Positions 8,104 through 16,250 of a stretch of DNA of 29,991 bases are shown here, piece by piece. Both the position numbers and the translations under genes were made by a program. Within the stretch, counting starts at the first letter, position 1, and each line of letters opens with the position of its first letter. Source of the DNA: CAZVEE01 sp964625525 (GTDB lineage Bacteria > Pseudomonadota > Alphaproteobacteria > JAJFIK01); assembly GCA_964625525.1 (NCBI GenBank), contig CAZVEE010000041.1:1-29991 (forward strand). The letters run 5' to 3'. The notes under the pieces were generated by a model. It had not been told where the DNA came from and searched no databases. It worked only from the letters and a program-made list of their open reading frames with translations.

Positions 8104-8514
8104 TCAGGATGTGGCCAGTTTAAGCCTTTCCGCTGCAACGGCCCGAGCGGTGGCGTGAATAGACCACCAGTCCTTGTCCGATAAGCTCTCCATCTCCATC
8201 CGCGACACCACCGCCAACAGGAAGACCGGCCGTTCGTTCCGCATCCGATCAATCACGTTGGGAAACCAGTAAACGACCCGTCGCGCGCCCTCCCCGGCCG
8301 CCGCCATGGACCCTGTCCCCGAAACGACAGTGTCCGGCCCGTCTTCCGGTCCCCGCCCCGTCAACCGCACATAGAAGAGATCCCCTACAATGGGCCGCCC
8401 GGCCGCGGGCGCCCACCCAATGCGATCGACAATCGACTCCCGCTCCCGGCGCGTCAGCCAACGAAGCGCCGTTTCGCGATAGTGCCGGGTCTTCACAACG
8501 ACGATTGGTGGCAT
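8104..8514 (-). CDS. RelE/HigB-like toxin
   Basis: 136 residues. The N-terminal half (VKTRHYRETALRWL, then RRERESIVDRI) and the later RRVVYWFPNVIDRM, PVFLLAVVSR and the SLSDKDW ending match the RelE/HigB-2 toxin pattern. In that family the fold is a small ribosome-dependent or free mRNA interferase. It is somewhat longer than a typical RelE (about 95-115 residues): an inserted loop around 50-80, rich in Gly, Pro and Asp, separates the two halves. It is followed by the XRE antitoxin on the same strand. Its promoter lies immediately upstream, so the start at 8514 would be nearly leaderless. Toxic activity and target are inferred from family membership. Confidence 0.82.
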   Translation of the reverse strand: MPPIVVVKTRHYRETALRWLTRRERESIVDRIGWAPAAGRPIVGDLFYVRLTGRGPEDGPDTVVSGTGSMAAAGEGARRVVYWFPNVIDRMRNERPVFLLAVVSRMEMESLSDKDWWSIHATARAVAAERLKLATS

Positions 8515-8525
8515 CGAGATACCGA

Positions 8526-8554
8526 ATACTATGCTCGGGCCCGAAGTCTGTCAA
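8526..8554 (-). promoter_or_regulatory. Strong sigma-70-type promoter of the TA-KAP unit
   Basis: On the minus strand TTGACA (8549-8554) is followed after exactly 17 bases by TAGTAT (8526-8531), close to the housekeeping consensus. The toxin ATG begins only 11 bases past the -10 box, so transcription would start a few bases before the ATG. The -35 box is overlapped by the operator palindrome, consistent with repression by the antitoxin. Confidence 0.72.
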
Positions 8555-8574
8555 TGACGTATATATGTCATTGA
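8551..8574. promoter_or_regulatory. Inverted-repeat operator, probable antitoxin site
   Basis: TCAATGAC (8551-8558) and GTCATTGA (8567-8574) are perfect inverted arms around an AT-rich 8-base centre. A further related half-site, TTGACGCATA, continues to 8580 and resembles the TGACGTATAT inside the repeat. The site covers the -35 box of the toxin promoter. Autoregulation by the XRE antitoxin is inferred from position and from known higBA/relBE control. Confidence 0.7.
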
Positions 8575-8869
8575 CGCATATTTCCACCCGCGCCCCCGGT
8601 CACCAGGCTTCCAAAGCCCCGTCCCGATGCTCCGCGCTGCCGGTGCAGTCGCCGGAAGTCGAGAGTAATCAGGGTCTTCTGCCTTTGGGCTTAAATTATC
8701 GCAAGATCGCCGGCACCGCCCCGGCGCATCGGTGGCAGCGGATGATCAGACCTGGGACGATTGGGCCTGGGCCCGGCGGTCGCGGTACACCGGAAGGGGC
8801 AGCTGTGATCAATGACCATCCGGCGCAGTTTGCAAAGCGGAATGCCGCTCCGAACTCAAACAGACCGCG
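8575..8869. other. Intergenic region between proS and the TA unit
   Basis: About 295 bases with no convincing gene on either strand. Just past the proS stop a small hairpin, AGCGG/CCGCT with loop AATG at 8836-8849, is followed on the minus strand by TTTG and could be a weak terminator. The rest is GC-rich and lacks recognisable signals. Confidence 0.4.
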
Positions 8870-10417
8870 TCAGTACGCCTTGGCGAACAGCGCTTCGACC
8901 GTCGCCGGCTCGCCGGTCAGCACACAGGGGCCGAGCGTATCGGGCTGATCGAAAGGCAGGCAGCGGATGGTAACGCCAAGCTCATCCAGCTTGGCTTCTG
9001 ACTCAGCGCTGCCGCACCACGGCGCGCGGACAAACCCGACCGTGCTGTCAAAACCGGTCTTATCGTCCTCGCCCTTCCCGCCGAAGTGATCGGCCAACGC
9101 CTCAAAGCTCTCAATATCGCGCCGGGTGCGCGCGTGTTGATAGGCGAGCGCCTGGTCAAACAGGGTTTGTTGAATCTCCCCCAATGTTTCGGGCATACGG
9201 CCCAGCGCCTCATCGAGCGTGAGGAAGGCTTTTTTGTCCTCAATGCGATCACGCCGCGCAAAGGCCACTTTGCCTTCCGCCAGATCCCGAGGCCCCACCT
9301 CCAACAGCACCGGCACGCCCTTGCGCACCCAGTCCCATTTCTTCTCCGGGGCCGGCATATCGCGCGTATCGACTTTCACGCGCAGAGGCTTACCGTCATA
9401 GCCACGCTCGCGCAGCTCGCTTGCGACCTTGTCCGCATAATCCAGCACCGGCCCGCGCGTCTCTTCATCCCGAATGATCGGCAGAATGACGATTTGCTGG
9501 GCCGCCAACCGCGGCGGCAGGCGCAAACCATTATCGTCTGCATGGGTCATGATCAGTGCACCGATCAGCCGCGTGGATACCCCCCAAGACGTGGTATGGG
9601 GATGGTGCCACTCACCATCTTCTGCCTGGAAGCGGATATTGGCGGCGTGGGAAAAATTCTGGCCCAGATAGTGAGACGTGCCCGCCTGAAGCGCACGTCC
9701 ATCCTGCATCATGGCTTCGATGCAATAGGTGTTCACGGCGCCGGGGAACCGCTCGCTTTCGCTTTTCTCGCCACAGATGACAGGCACGGCCATGTGCTCT
9801 TCCACGACCTCGCGATAGATCTCCAACATTTGCAGAGTCTCTTCGCGCGCTTCCGTCTCAGTCGCATGAGCCGTATGCCCCTCCTGCCACAGGAATTCCG
9901 ACGTGCGCAGGAACAAACGCGTGCGCATCTCCCAGCGCATTACATTTGCCCACTGATTAATCAGTACAGGCAAATCGCGATAGCTGCGGATCCAATTGGC
10001 GAAGGCCTCACCGATAATGGTCTCGGAGGTGGGGCGGATGATCAGCGGCTCTTCCAGCTCTCCGGCGGGCACGAGTTTGCCGTCTTTGGCTTCCAATCGG
10101 TGATGCGTCACGACCGCCATTTCCTTGGCGAAGCCTTCCACGTGAGCTGCTTCTTTTTCAATGAAGCGCAACGGGATCAGCAGCGGGAAATAGGCATTCT
10201 CGTGGCCCGTCTCTTTGAACCGGCGATCAAACACCGCCTGGATCGCCTCCCACAGCCCATAGCCCCACGGCTTAATGACCATGCAGCCGCGCACCGGTGA
10301 GGTTTCCGCCATGTCGGCGCCGCGCACCACCTGCTGGTACCATTCCGCGTAATTGTCGGACCGGGTCGGCGTGATCGCGGTCTTCTTGGCCTTACCGGAT
10401 GCCGCTGCCTCTGCCAT
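8870..10417 (-). CDS. proS: Prolyl-tRNA synthetase, archaeal/eukaryotic-like type
   Basis: 515 residues. It charges tRNA-Pro with proline and is a class II synthetase. The N-terminus has ITPTRSDNYAEWYQQVV, and motif 2 lies in RWEMRTRLFLRTSEFLWQEG. HTTSWGVSTRLIGALIMTH and GLRLPPRLAAQQIVILP cover the active site and motif 3, followed by the anticodon-binding domain. The protein ends in an aromatic KAY tail characteristic of the type 3 enzymes found in archaea, eukaryotes and a minority of bacteria. The usual bacterial ProS has a different N-terminus and often an editing insertion, absent here. The ATG at 10417 has AAGGA eight bases upstream. Its neighbours are unrelated, so it appears to be a single-gene unit. 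The product assignment is firm. That it is the only ProS in the genome is an inference. Confidence 0.95.
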   Translation of the reverse strand: MAEAAASGKAKKTAITPTRSDNYAEWYQQVVRGADMAETSPVRGCMVIKPWGYGLWEAIQAVFDRRFKETGHENAYFPLLIPLRFIEKEAAHVEGFAKEMAVVTHHRLEAKDGKLVPAGELEEPLIIRPTSETIIGEAFANWIRSYRDLPVLINQWANVMRWEMRTRLFLRTSEFLWQEGHTAHATETEAREETLQMLEIYREVVEEHMAVPVICGEKSESERFPGAVNTYCIEAMMQDGRALQAGTSHYLGQNFSHAANIRFQAEDGEWHHPHTTSWGVSTRLIGALIMTHADDNGLRLPPRLAAQQIVILPIIRDEETRGPVLDYADKVASELRERGYDGKPLRVKVDTRDMPAPEKKWDWVRKGVPVLLEVGPRDLAEGKVAFARRDRIEDKKAFLTLDEALGRMPETLGEIQQTLFDQALAYQHARTRRDIESFEALADHFGGKGEDDKTGFDSTVGFVRAPWCGSAESEAKLDELGVTIRCLPFDQPDTLGPCVLTGEPATVEALFAKAY

Positions 10418-10538
10418 GGGCCTGTTCCTTGCCGCTGGAGGATCATCTTGGAGTTGCTCAAAGCCGATGTGTAACGCGAGGGCCCGCGCCGGACAAGCCG
10501 GGCGGGCCCTTATCGGTAAAACGGCGGTCGCCGCGCGG

Positions 10539-11615
10539 TTACTCGGCCGCCTTTAGCAAAGGCGCGCGATTATTGGCGCTGGCGGCTCCGGCACATAGAA
10601 GCACCATCTTGCCCGCCGGCCGCGTCGCGATGAAGGACTCCTGCGCGGCGCGCGCATCTTCCAACGGATAACGCCCCGCGATCACCGGTTGCAGACGGCC
10701 CGCCTCCAGATGATTGATCAGCAGTGTGAGATCTTCCCGGTACCAGCTCGGCCGCGCTTCGCGCAGACGCTGCATGTTGTAGGTCAGGATAGAATGCGCA
10801 TCGGCAAACAGCGGCACCACTGACAACGACGCAAACAGATAATCCGACAGCATGGTCATCAAGCGCCGACGGCCACCGGCAAAGCCCTGTGTCGAGCCAT
10901 AAACCACCAGCCGGCCATTGGGGCTCAAAGCTTGCGCCGAGCGCAGTGCATGGCGCCCCCCAATGGCATCGAACGCCGCCATGACGCCTTGGCCATCCGT
11001 ATAGCGCGCAATTTCATCGACGAAATCCCGATCCTTGTAATCGATCGGAATACCGCCGAGCGCTTCCACCGTGCGGGCCTTGGCGCGCGAGACGGTGCCG
11101 TACATGGTCAGCTCATAAAGCCCGCCCAGTTCCAGCAGCGCCGTGCCGACGCCCCCGCCAGCCGCGTGGATCAGCACCGCATCATCGGGCTCGACGGCCG
11201 CCAGACGATGCATCATCTGGCTCGCGGTCACATAATTCAGGCACAGCGCGACCACTTCCGCGGCATCGAGGCCCTCAGGCACCGGTACCAGATAGTCCGG
11301 CTCAACACAGACATAATCCGCATAGCCACCGAAAACGGTGACACCGGCGACCCGTTGGCCTTTGGCCAACCGCCGCCCGGCCTCGCGCCCCACCGCATCC
11401 ACACGCCCACAGATGTCATAGCCAGGCGTCATGGGAAAGGCCGGCTGACCAGGATAGGAGCCATTGCGCTGAATAATATCGGCAAAGGCGACGCCGGCGG
11501 CTTCCACGCGCACCCGCACCTCATGGGGTGCGGGTTCCGGCATGTCTTCTTCGATGAGCCCGATGACACGGGGTCCTCCGGCGGACCGGTATGTCACGCG
11601 TCGATTGCTCGCCAT
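10539..11615 (-). CDS. MDR-family quinone oxidoreductase-like protein
   Basis: 358 residues of the medium-chain dehydrogenase/reductase superfamily. A GroES-like domain (about 1-125) contains GVAFADIIQRNGSYPG and PMTPGYDICGRV. The Rossmann domain has the NADPH-binding AAGGGVGTALLELG near 151-164 and later a DAIGG segment. Zinc-binding cysteines and histidines of alcohol dehydrogenases are absent, so it belongs with the zinc-free quinone reductase/enoyl reductase-like (QOR/VAT-1) branch, likely reducing a quinone or activated alkene with NADPH. The substrate cannot be told. GGGGGTGA precedes the ATG at 11615. It lies 70 bases downstream of the exporter operon on the same strand, with a hairpin between them, so it may be transcribed separately. 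Confidence 0.85.
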   Translation of the reverse strand: MASNRRVTYRSAGGPRVIGLIEEDMPEPAPHEVRVRVEAAGVAFADIIQRNGSYPGQPAFPMTPGYDICGRVDAVGREAGRRLAKGQRVAGVTVFGGYADYVCVEPDYLVPVPEGLDAAEVVALCLNYVTASQMMHRLAAVEPDDAVLIHAAGGGVGTALLELGGLYELTMYGTVSRAKARTVEALGGIPIDYKDRDFVDEIARYTDGQGVMAAFDAIGGRHALRSAQALSPNGRLVVYGSTQGFAGGRRRLMTMLSDYLFASLSVVPLFADAHSILTYNMQRLREARPSWYREDLTLLINHLEAGRLQPVIAGRYPLEDARAAQESFIATRPAGKMVLLCAGAASANNRAPLLKAAE

Positions 11616-11638
11616 CTCACCCCCAGGGAATACTCGTT

Positions 11639-11655
11639 ACCAAGAGCGTCTTGGT
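11639..11655. terminator. Small hairpin between exporter operon and MDR gene
   Basis: ACCAAGA (11639-11645) and TCTTGGT (11649-11655) pair perfectly around a three-base loop in the gap after the adaptor gene. No T run follows on the minus strand, so termination is only a possibility. Confidence 0.35.
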
Positions 11656-11685
11656 GGGGACGAGAAGACGAAGGGGCTGAACGGT

Positions 11686-12906
11686 TTAGGACCCGCGCTG
11701 CGATACCGACGCACCGTCAGCAACCCGGTCGCTGGGATACAGCACCACCGCGTCGCCCGCCGTCAGTCCGGAGAGCACTTCAGCCACTTCACCATTCATC
11801 CGGCCAATCTCGATGGGAACGAGATTCGCCACCCCACTGCGCACCGCAAACACTGCCCATGATTCGCCATCCCTGAAAAGAGCACTTGCGGGTACACGGA
11901 GCGCATTTTCACTTTCCCAAATGACGATTCCCACTTCGACACGAAATCCGTGTCCCAAAGAGAGACGACGCTCCGGACCGTCCAGAAACTGAACAATCAC
12001 ACGCACCCGCTGTTCCTCGACGCCAAGGGCGGAGATCTTGGTGAAACCGAAAGGCTCGACACGCTCCACCTCGCCGCGCAAGGGCTGTGGGCCGCCCCAA
12101 TCATCAATGATCACACGTTGGCCCGGCTCCACCAGAACCGCATCGGTGGACAGCAGTTCCACTTCCACTTCCAGGTCGTTGCGCGGGTCCCCCAACTCCA
12201 GAAGCGGTGTGCCGGCCACCACGACGGCCTCACTTTCCTGCAAAACTCTCAGCACACGCCCTTCCACCGGCGCGCGCACTTGGATGACGCCGGCACGGGG
12301 TGATGGGTCCATTTCCTCCGCCTCCGCCGGATTGAGAAGTTGCGCCCGGGCGTTCTCCAACTGAGCTTCGCGCACCTGCACGTTGGCCTCGGCCGTGCGC
12401 AGACTGGCGGAGGCCGAGCGCACATCGAGTTGAGCCCGATCGAGCGCGGCCTGAGAGATCGTACCGCGCCGGCGCAATTCGCGCGCCCGCGTCAGTTCGG
12501 CTTGTGCGAAATCAAGCTCGGCTTGCGCGCGCTCTACATCCGCCTGCGCCAGGGCCAGCGCGGCTTCGGCGCTGCGCACATCGGCTTCCGCCTGGGTCAC
12601 GCTGCGCGCGTCGAGAAAAGAGGGATCGCTTGGCAAGATGGTGGCGAGCACCGTCTCTTCGGCGCGGACCGGGTCACCGGCCTCAGAGGCGATGCGCAAC
12701 AGCCGCCCGGTGACCGGTGCGGAGACGGTGTAGATGTCGCGCACCCGGGTCTTGGCTTCTTCGTCCACGGTCACCACCATGGGTCCGGCACTGACCGAGC
12801 CGATATCCACGGGCACTGGCGCAGGTTGAAACGCATAAACCAGAAAGGCCACAATTCCGAGCGATACCGCCCCCATGATCAGCCTGCGAAACAACAGCTT
12901 GTTCAT
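11686..12906 (-). CDS. HlyD/MacA-type periplasmic adaptor of ABC exporter
   Basis: 406 residues from the ATG at 12906. A GTG directly before it at 12909 is also possible; AGAGGG sits eight bases before the ATG. One N-terminal membrane anchor (about 7-27) is followed by a barrel-sandwich half (APVTGRLLRIASEAGDPV) and a long alanine-, glutamate- and arginine-rich coiled-coil hairpin (about 103-190). The second sandwich half (VRAPVEGRVLRVLQESEAVV) and beta-barrel domains complete the membrane-fusion-protein architecture. Such adaptors link an inner-membrane transporter to an outer-membrane channel. The gene directly follows an FtsX-type permease gene, with 13 bases between the stop and the ATG, forming a MacAB-like unit with the ATPase. 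No outer-membrane channel gene is in the window. Confidence 0.88.
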   Translation of the reverse strand: MNKLLFRRLIMGAVSLGIVAFLVYAFQPAPVPVDIGSVSAGPMVVTVDEEAKTRVRDIYTVSAPVTGRLLRIASEAGDPVRAEETVLATILPSDPSFLDARSVTQAEADVRSAEAALALAQADVERAQAELDFAQAELTRARELRRRGTISQAALDRAQLDVRSASASLRTAEANVQVREAQLENARAQLLNPAEAEEMDPSPRAGVIQVRAPVEGRVLRVLQESEAVVVAGTPLLELGDPRNDLEVEVELLSTDAVLVEPGQRVIIDDWGGPQPLRGEVERVEPFGFTKISALGVEEQRVRVIVQFLDGPERRLSLGHGFRVEVGIVIWESENALRVPASALFRDGESWAVFAVRSGVANLVPIEIGRMNGEVAEVLSGLTAGDAVVLYPSDRVADGASVSQRGS

Positions 12907-12919
12907 CACGATCGCCCTC

Positions 12920-15316
12920 TTACTCCCGTGTCTTCAGCACGGAGATCAGATTGAGATTGCGGATATCCCGCCAAACCAGCCAGGACGACGCAAAAGTCGC
13001 CAGCCCCACAATCACCACCGCATAGCCATAGGTCAGATTGGTGACCACCAGCGGTACCCGATAAATCTCGTTACTGAAGGATTCCACCAGATACCAGCAG
13101 AAGAGATAGCCCAGCCCACACCCAATGGGGATCGCGACCAGCGTCAACAGCGCCAGCTCCCCCAGCAGCACATAAGCCGTCTCCCCCTTCGTGAAGCCAA
13201 AGACACGCAAGCTCGCCAGCTCCCACGCCCGCTCCGACAGCGCAATACGCGCCGTGTTGTAAACGACGCCCACAGCGATGAGCGCAGCAAAGATGAAATT
13301 GATTAGCGTGAAGGTGCCCACATTGTCAGCGAGCAGCTTTTCAAACGACCGGCGGGACTCATCCAACAGGCTCACCCCTGCCACCTGCGGCATATCCTTG
13401 ATGATCGCGTAGATTTCCTCGCGCTTGGCCGCATCGACCGTCATATGCACGCCAGAAATCTGTGGCCCCTCCCCCAACACATCATTCAGCAGGCTGAGTT
13501 CCATGTAGATGGGTGAGCCCAGGAAAGTCTCCGCCACCCCACTCACCAGCACGGTGACGCGCGGCTGGCGGCCTTCCAGCACATCCATCTCTAATGTGTC
13601 GCCGGGTTCGACCTTCAACAACTCGGCCAAGGTTACCGACATCAAGAGTCCATTGGGCGGCAGGCTGAGCGCTTCAAGATCAGCCCCGATGGGCCGGCTG
13701 AGATCAGCACCAGGCACGAGCCCCGTCACCCCTTCGCGCCGTTCGATCACGCCATTGCGCAACCGTACCGGCACCGCCCGGAACGGCTCGGACCGTAACA
13801 CGCCGTCCAGGCCGCTCACTTCGTGATAGGCCCGCATGGAGCGCGGCTCCACGAAGGTGACGGTCATGTGCTGGCGCTCGGCCACGTTGAAACTGATATC
13901 CAACATCACCGGCACCGCGTCCATATTGAACCGGCCCAGCACCAGCACCGATGCCGCCGCTGCGATCCCCAGCACTGACAACAACGAGCGTAATGGCTCG
14001 CGCATGATCCGGCGCAGGATCATGCGGGTAGGCTGATCCAGAAGCCGCTTGAACCAGGCGGGCGGCGAGCCCACACCGCTATAGTCCTTCGGCGCGGGTG
14101 GGCGCATGGCATCGGCCGGGGCCAAGGCGGCGGCGCGGCGCACGGCGAAGAACACCCCTGCCCCCATGGCCACGACCGCGACCAACACAGCCGTAGCGAA
14201 AATGTCCGGGCTGGTGTCAAACACGAAAACGGGAAAGGCGAAATACTCCAAATAGAGCAGCGCCATCCCCCGCCCCAGCCAAGCGCCGAGCCCGCATCCC
14301 ACGGCCGCCCCCGCAAGCGCCATCACCAGCACATATTTCACATAGTGCATGGACACCGCCCAATCGGAATAACCGAAGGCCTTGAGCAAGCCGATCTGCT
14401 CACGCTCGATCTCGATCAGGCGGCTGACCACCACATTGAGCAGAAAGGCCGCCACCGCCAGAAAGATCGGCGGCATCACAAAGCCCATGGTCTGCATCTG
14501 CTCCAACTCGCTCGATACGAATTGGTGAGACGGCTGATCGTCGCGACCGAAGGCGCCGGTCGCCCCATAAGGGTCCAGCAACCGGTCGAGCCGGTCGATC
14601 ACCTCCCGCTCATTGGCATTGCGCCCGAGCGCCAACAGCACGCTATTGAAGGCGCCGTCCAAGTCAAAGGCATTGCCCAGCGCCTCCCGTCCCATCCAGA
14701 TCACGCCAAAGCGTTTGTCATCGGGCACAATCTCGCCTGGCGCGATGGTGTAGATGAACTCCGGTGACAGCACGATCCCGACAATCCGGAAACTGCGCTT
14801 TGCCCCGTTCATCGTCGCCGCCAAAGTGTCCCCTGGCGACAGGCCATGGGCATCGGCGAAATTCTCCGCCAGCAGAATTTCATCCTCGCGGCGCGGTTCC
14901 AACATGCGCCCAGAGCGCAGGAACACGTGATTGAGTGCCGGTTCACCAATATCCGGTAGGGAAATCGCCTGACCGCGTACCGGCTCGGCGTAGTCCGGGA
15001 CATCGAGCAGCACCGGTGCCGAGACGCGCCCTTCGGCCACGGACACGCCCGGGATCTCTTGCATGTCCTCCACCAGCACATTAGGCGCCCGCTTCACGGC
15101 GGCAAACACATCGGCAAAGCGGTAACGGTCGTAATAGGCCGCCCGGCTTTCCTCCAGCGACCGCAACATGCCGGTGGACAGAACAAACAATGCCACCCCG
15201 CATGCCATCACCAGCGCAATGGCCAAGCCTTGCGCCCAGGTGCGCGCCAGGTCGCGAACCACTTTGCGATCAAGCGGCGCGAACAAACCGCCGCCATGGC
15301 AGGCGGCACGGCTCAT
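12920..15316 (-). CDS. ABC exporter permease with two FtsX domains
   Basis: 798 residues with about eight membrane spans: near 27-47, 278-298, 327-349, 371-392, 443-461, 669-690, 714-743 and 762-783. Two large extracytoplasmic MacB-like domains lie at about 50-275 and 465-665. Each half ends with an FtsX/MacB signature just after a membrane helix: EIEREQIGLLKAFGYS (about 302-317) and ERAWELASLRVFGFT (about 695-709). The protein is therefore an internally duplicated permease rather than the four-span MacB/LolC type. It sits between its ATPase (21 bases upstream) and its HlyD adaptor (same strand), so the three products probably form a tripartite, ATP-driven exporter moving a substrate from the inner membrane or periplasm. 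The substrate is unknown; lipids, peptides or drugs are all possible for this family. The ATG at 15316 has a weak ribosome-binding site. Confidence 0.88.
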   Translation of the reverse strand: MSRAACHGGGLFAPLDRKVVRDLARTWAQGLAIALVMACGVALFVLSTGMLRSLEESRAAYYDRYRFADVFAAVKRAPNVLVEDMQEIPGVSVAEGRVSAPVLLDVPDYAEPVRGQAISLPDIGEPALNHVFLRSGRMLEPRREDEILLAENFADAHGLSPGDTLAATMNGAKRSFRIVGIVLSPEFIYTIAPGEIVPDDKRFGVIWMGREALGNAFDLDGAFNSVLLALGRNANEREVIDRLDRLLDPYGATGAFGRDDQPSHQFVSSELEQMQTMGFVMPPIFLAVAAFLLNVVVSRLIEIEREQIGLLKAFGYSDWAVSMHYVKYVLVMALAGAAVGCGLGAWLGRGMALLYLEYFAFPVFVFDTSPDIFATAVLVAVVAMGAGVFFAVRRAAALAPADAMRPPAPKDYSGVGSPPAWFKRLLDQPTRMILRRIMREPLRSLLSVLGIAAAASVLVLGRFNMDAVPVMLDISFNVAERQHMTVTFVEPRSMRAYHEVSGLDGVLRSEPFRAVPVRLRNGVIERREGVTGLVPGADLSRPIGADLEALSLPPNGLLMSVTLAELLKVEPGDTLEMDVLEGRQPRVTVLVSGVAETFLGSPIYMELSLLNDVLGEGPQISGVHMTVDAAKREEIYAIIKDMPQVAGVSLLDESRRSFEKLLADNVGTFTLINFIFAALIAVGVVYNTARIALSERAWELASLRVFGFTKGETAYVLLGELALLTLVAIPIGCGLGYLFCWYLVESFSNEIYRVPLVVTNLTYGYAVVIVGLATFASSWLVWRDIRNLNLISVLKTRE

Positions 15317-15337
15317 AGCGCGCCCCCGCTCTCTGGC

Positions 15338-16054
15338 TTACCAAGTGATGTCATCGGCGCTCTTCTTATGGGTGTTGAGACGCACCTCGCGAATTTGTCC
15401 GTCCCCGAAGGTACAGACCCGGTCCGCCATATCGGCAATGGCTTGGGAGTGCGTGATCACCAGCGTGGTGGTGCCCAGCCGCGCATTCACCGTCTCAATG
15501 GCCTTGAGCACCATGATCCCGGTCTGACTGTCGAGAGCCCCTGTCGGCTCGTCGCAAAACAGCGCGCTGGGGCGCTTGGCGATGGCGCGGGCGATGGCCA
15601 CCCGCTGCTGCTCGCCCCCTGACAGCTGCGCCGGAAAATGATCGACCCGCTCCGCCAGGCCCACCGTCGCCAGGGCCTCGGCCGGATCCATGGGATCGCT
15701 GGCGATTTCCGTCACCAGCTCCACGTTCTCATAGGCCGTCAGGCTCGGCATCAAATTGTAAAACTGGAATACAAAGCCCACATGCTCGCGCCGGTAAGTG
15801 GTCAGGTCCTGATCACTAAACGCGGTGACTTCCTGGCCTTTAAAATACACATGACCGCTGGTCGGGGTATCCAGACCGCCGAGAATATTGAGCAAGGTCG
15901 ACTTCCCGCTGCCCGACGGACCCAGCATGACCACAAGCTCGCCGGACGGAATCTCTAGATCGATCCCCCGCAGGGCATGCACTGCCGCTGGCCCCGAGCC
16001 ATAGACCTTTGTCAGGTGATCGGTCCGAAAGGCCGGTGGCGCGGCGGTTGTCAT
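15338..16054 (-). CDS. MacB/LolD-type ABC transporter ATPase
   Basis: 238 residues, a stand-alone nucleotide-binding subunit with every expected motif. These are Walker A GPSGSGKST (about 45-53), Q-loop FVFQFYN (about 94-100), signature LSGGEQQR (144-151), Walker B ALFCDEPTGALD (about 164-175) and the H-loop histidine in VITHS (near 202). The GGLD and NLMPSLTAYENVEL segments are typical of the MacB/LolD subfamily that powers FtsX-type permeases. It is the first gene of the exporter operon, with AAGGGGTGAGGG before its ATG and the permease starting 21 bases beyond its stop. It works in the cytoplasm at the inner membrane. Confidence 0.93.
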   Translation of the reverse strand: MTTAAPPAFRTDHLTKVYGSGPAAVHALRGIDLEIPSGELVVMLGPSGSGKSTLLNILGGLDTPTSGHVYFKGQEVTAFSDQDLTTYRREHVGFVFQFYNLMPSLTAYENVELVTEIASDPMDPAEALATVGLAERVDHFPAQLSGGEQQRVAIARAIAKRPSALFCDEPTGALDSQTGIMVLKAIETVNARLGTTTLVITHSQAIADMADRVCTFGDGQIREVRLNTHKKSADDITW

Positions 16055-16250
16055 CCCTCACCCCTTTGTCTTGTTTTGTCCTGTCCCCAAAGCGGCGGGA
16101 GTGTAGACGATCCCCCCGCCAAAGCCGAGTCCGGCCGATAGGTCTGCCAAGGCGCAGCAATGCCAAAACAATGGCGGAAGACGCGACGCCCATCAGACTT
16201 CAACGAGCGTCCCGAAAGGCTCCGTCGCCACCGATCCAGCCGTATTCGGA

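Noticed and set aside
9086..10300. 404-codon plus-strand frame antisense to proS
   Set aside because: Mirror frame of a well-conserved gene; histidine- and arginine-rich composition, no ribosome-binding site.
13056..13110. Possible TolC-like outer-membrane partner within the exporter operon
   Set aside because: No such gene is present between the ATPase and the MDR gene; the segment is the permease C-terminus.
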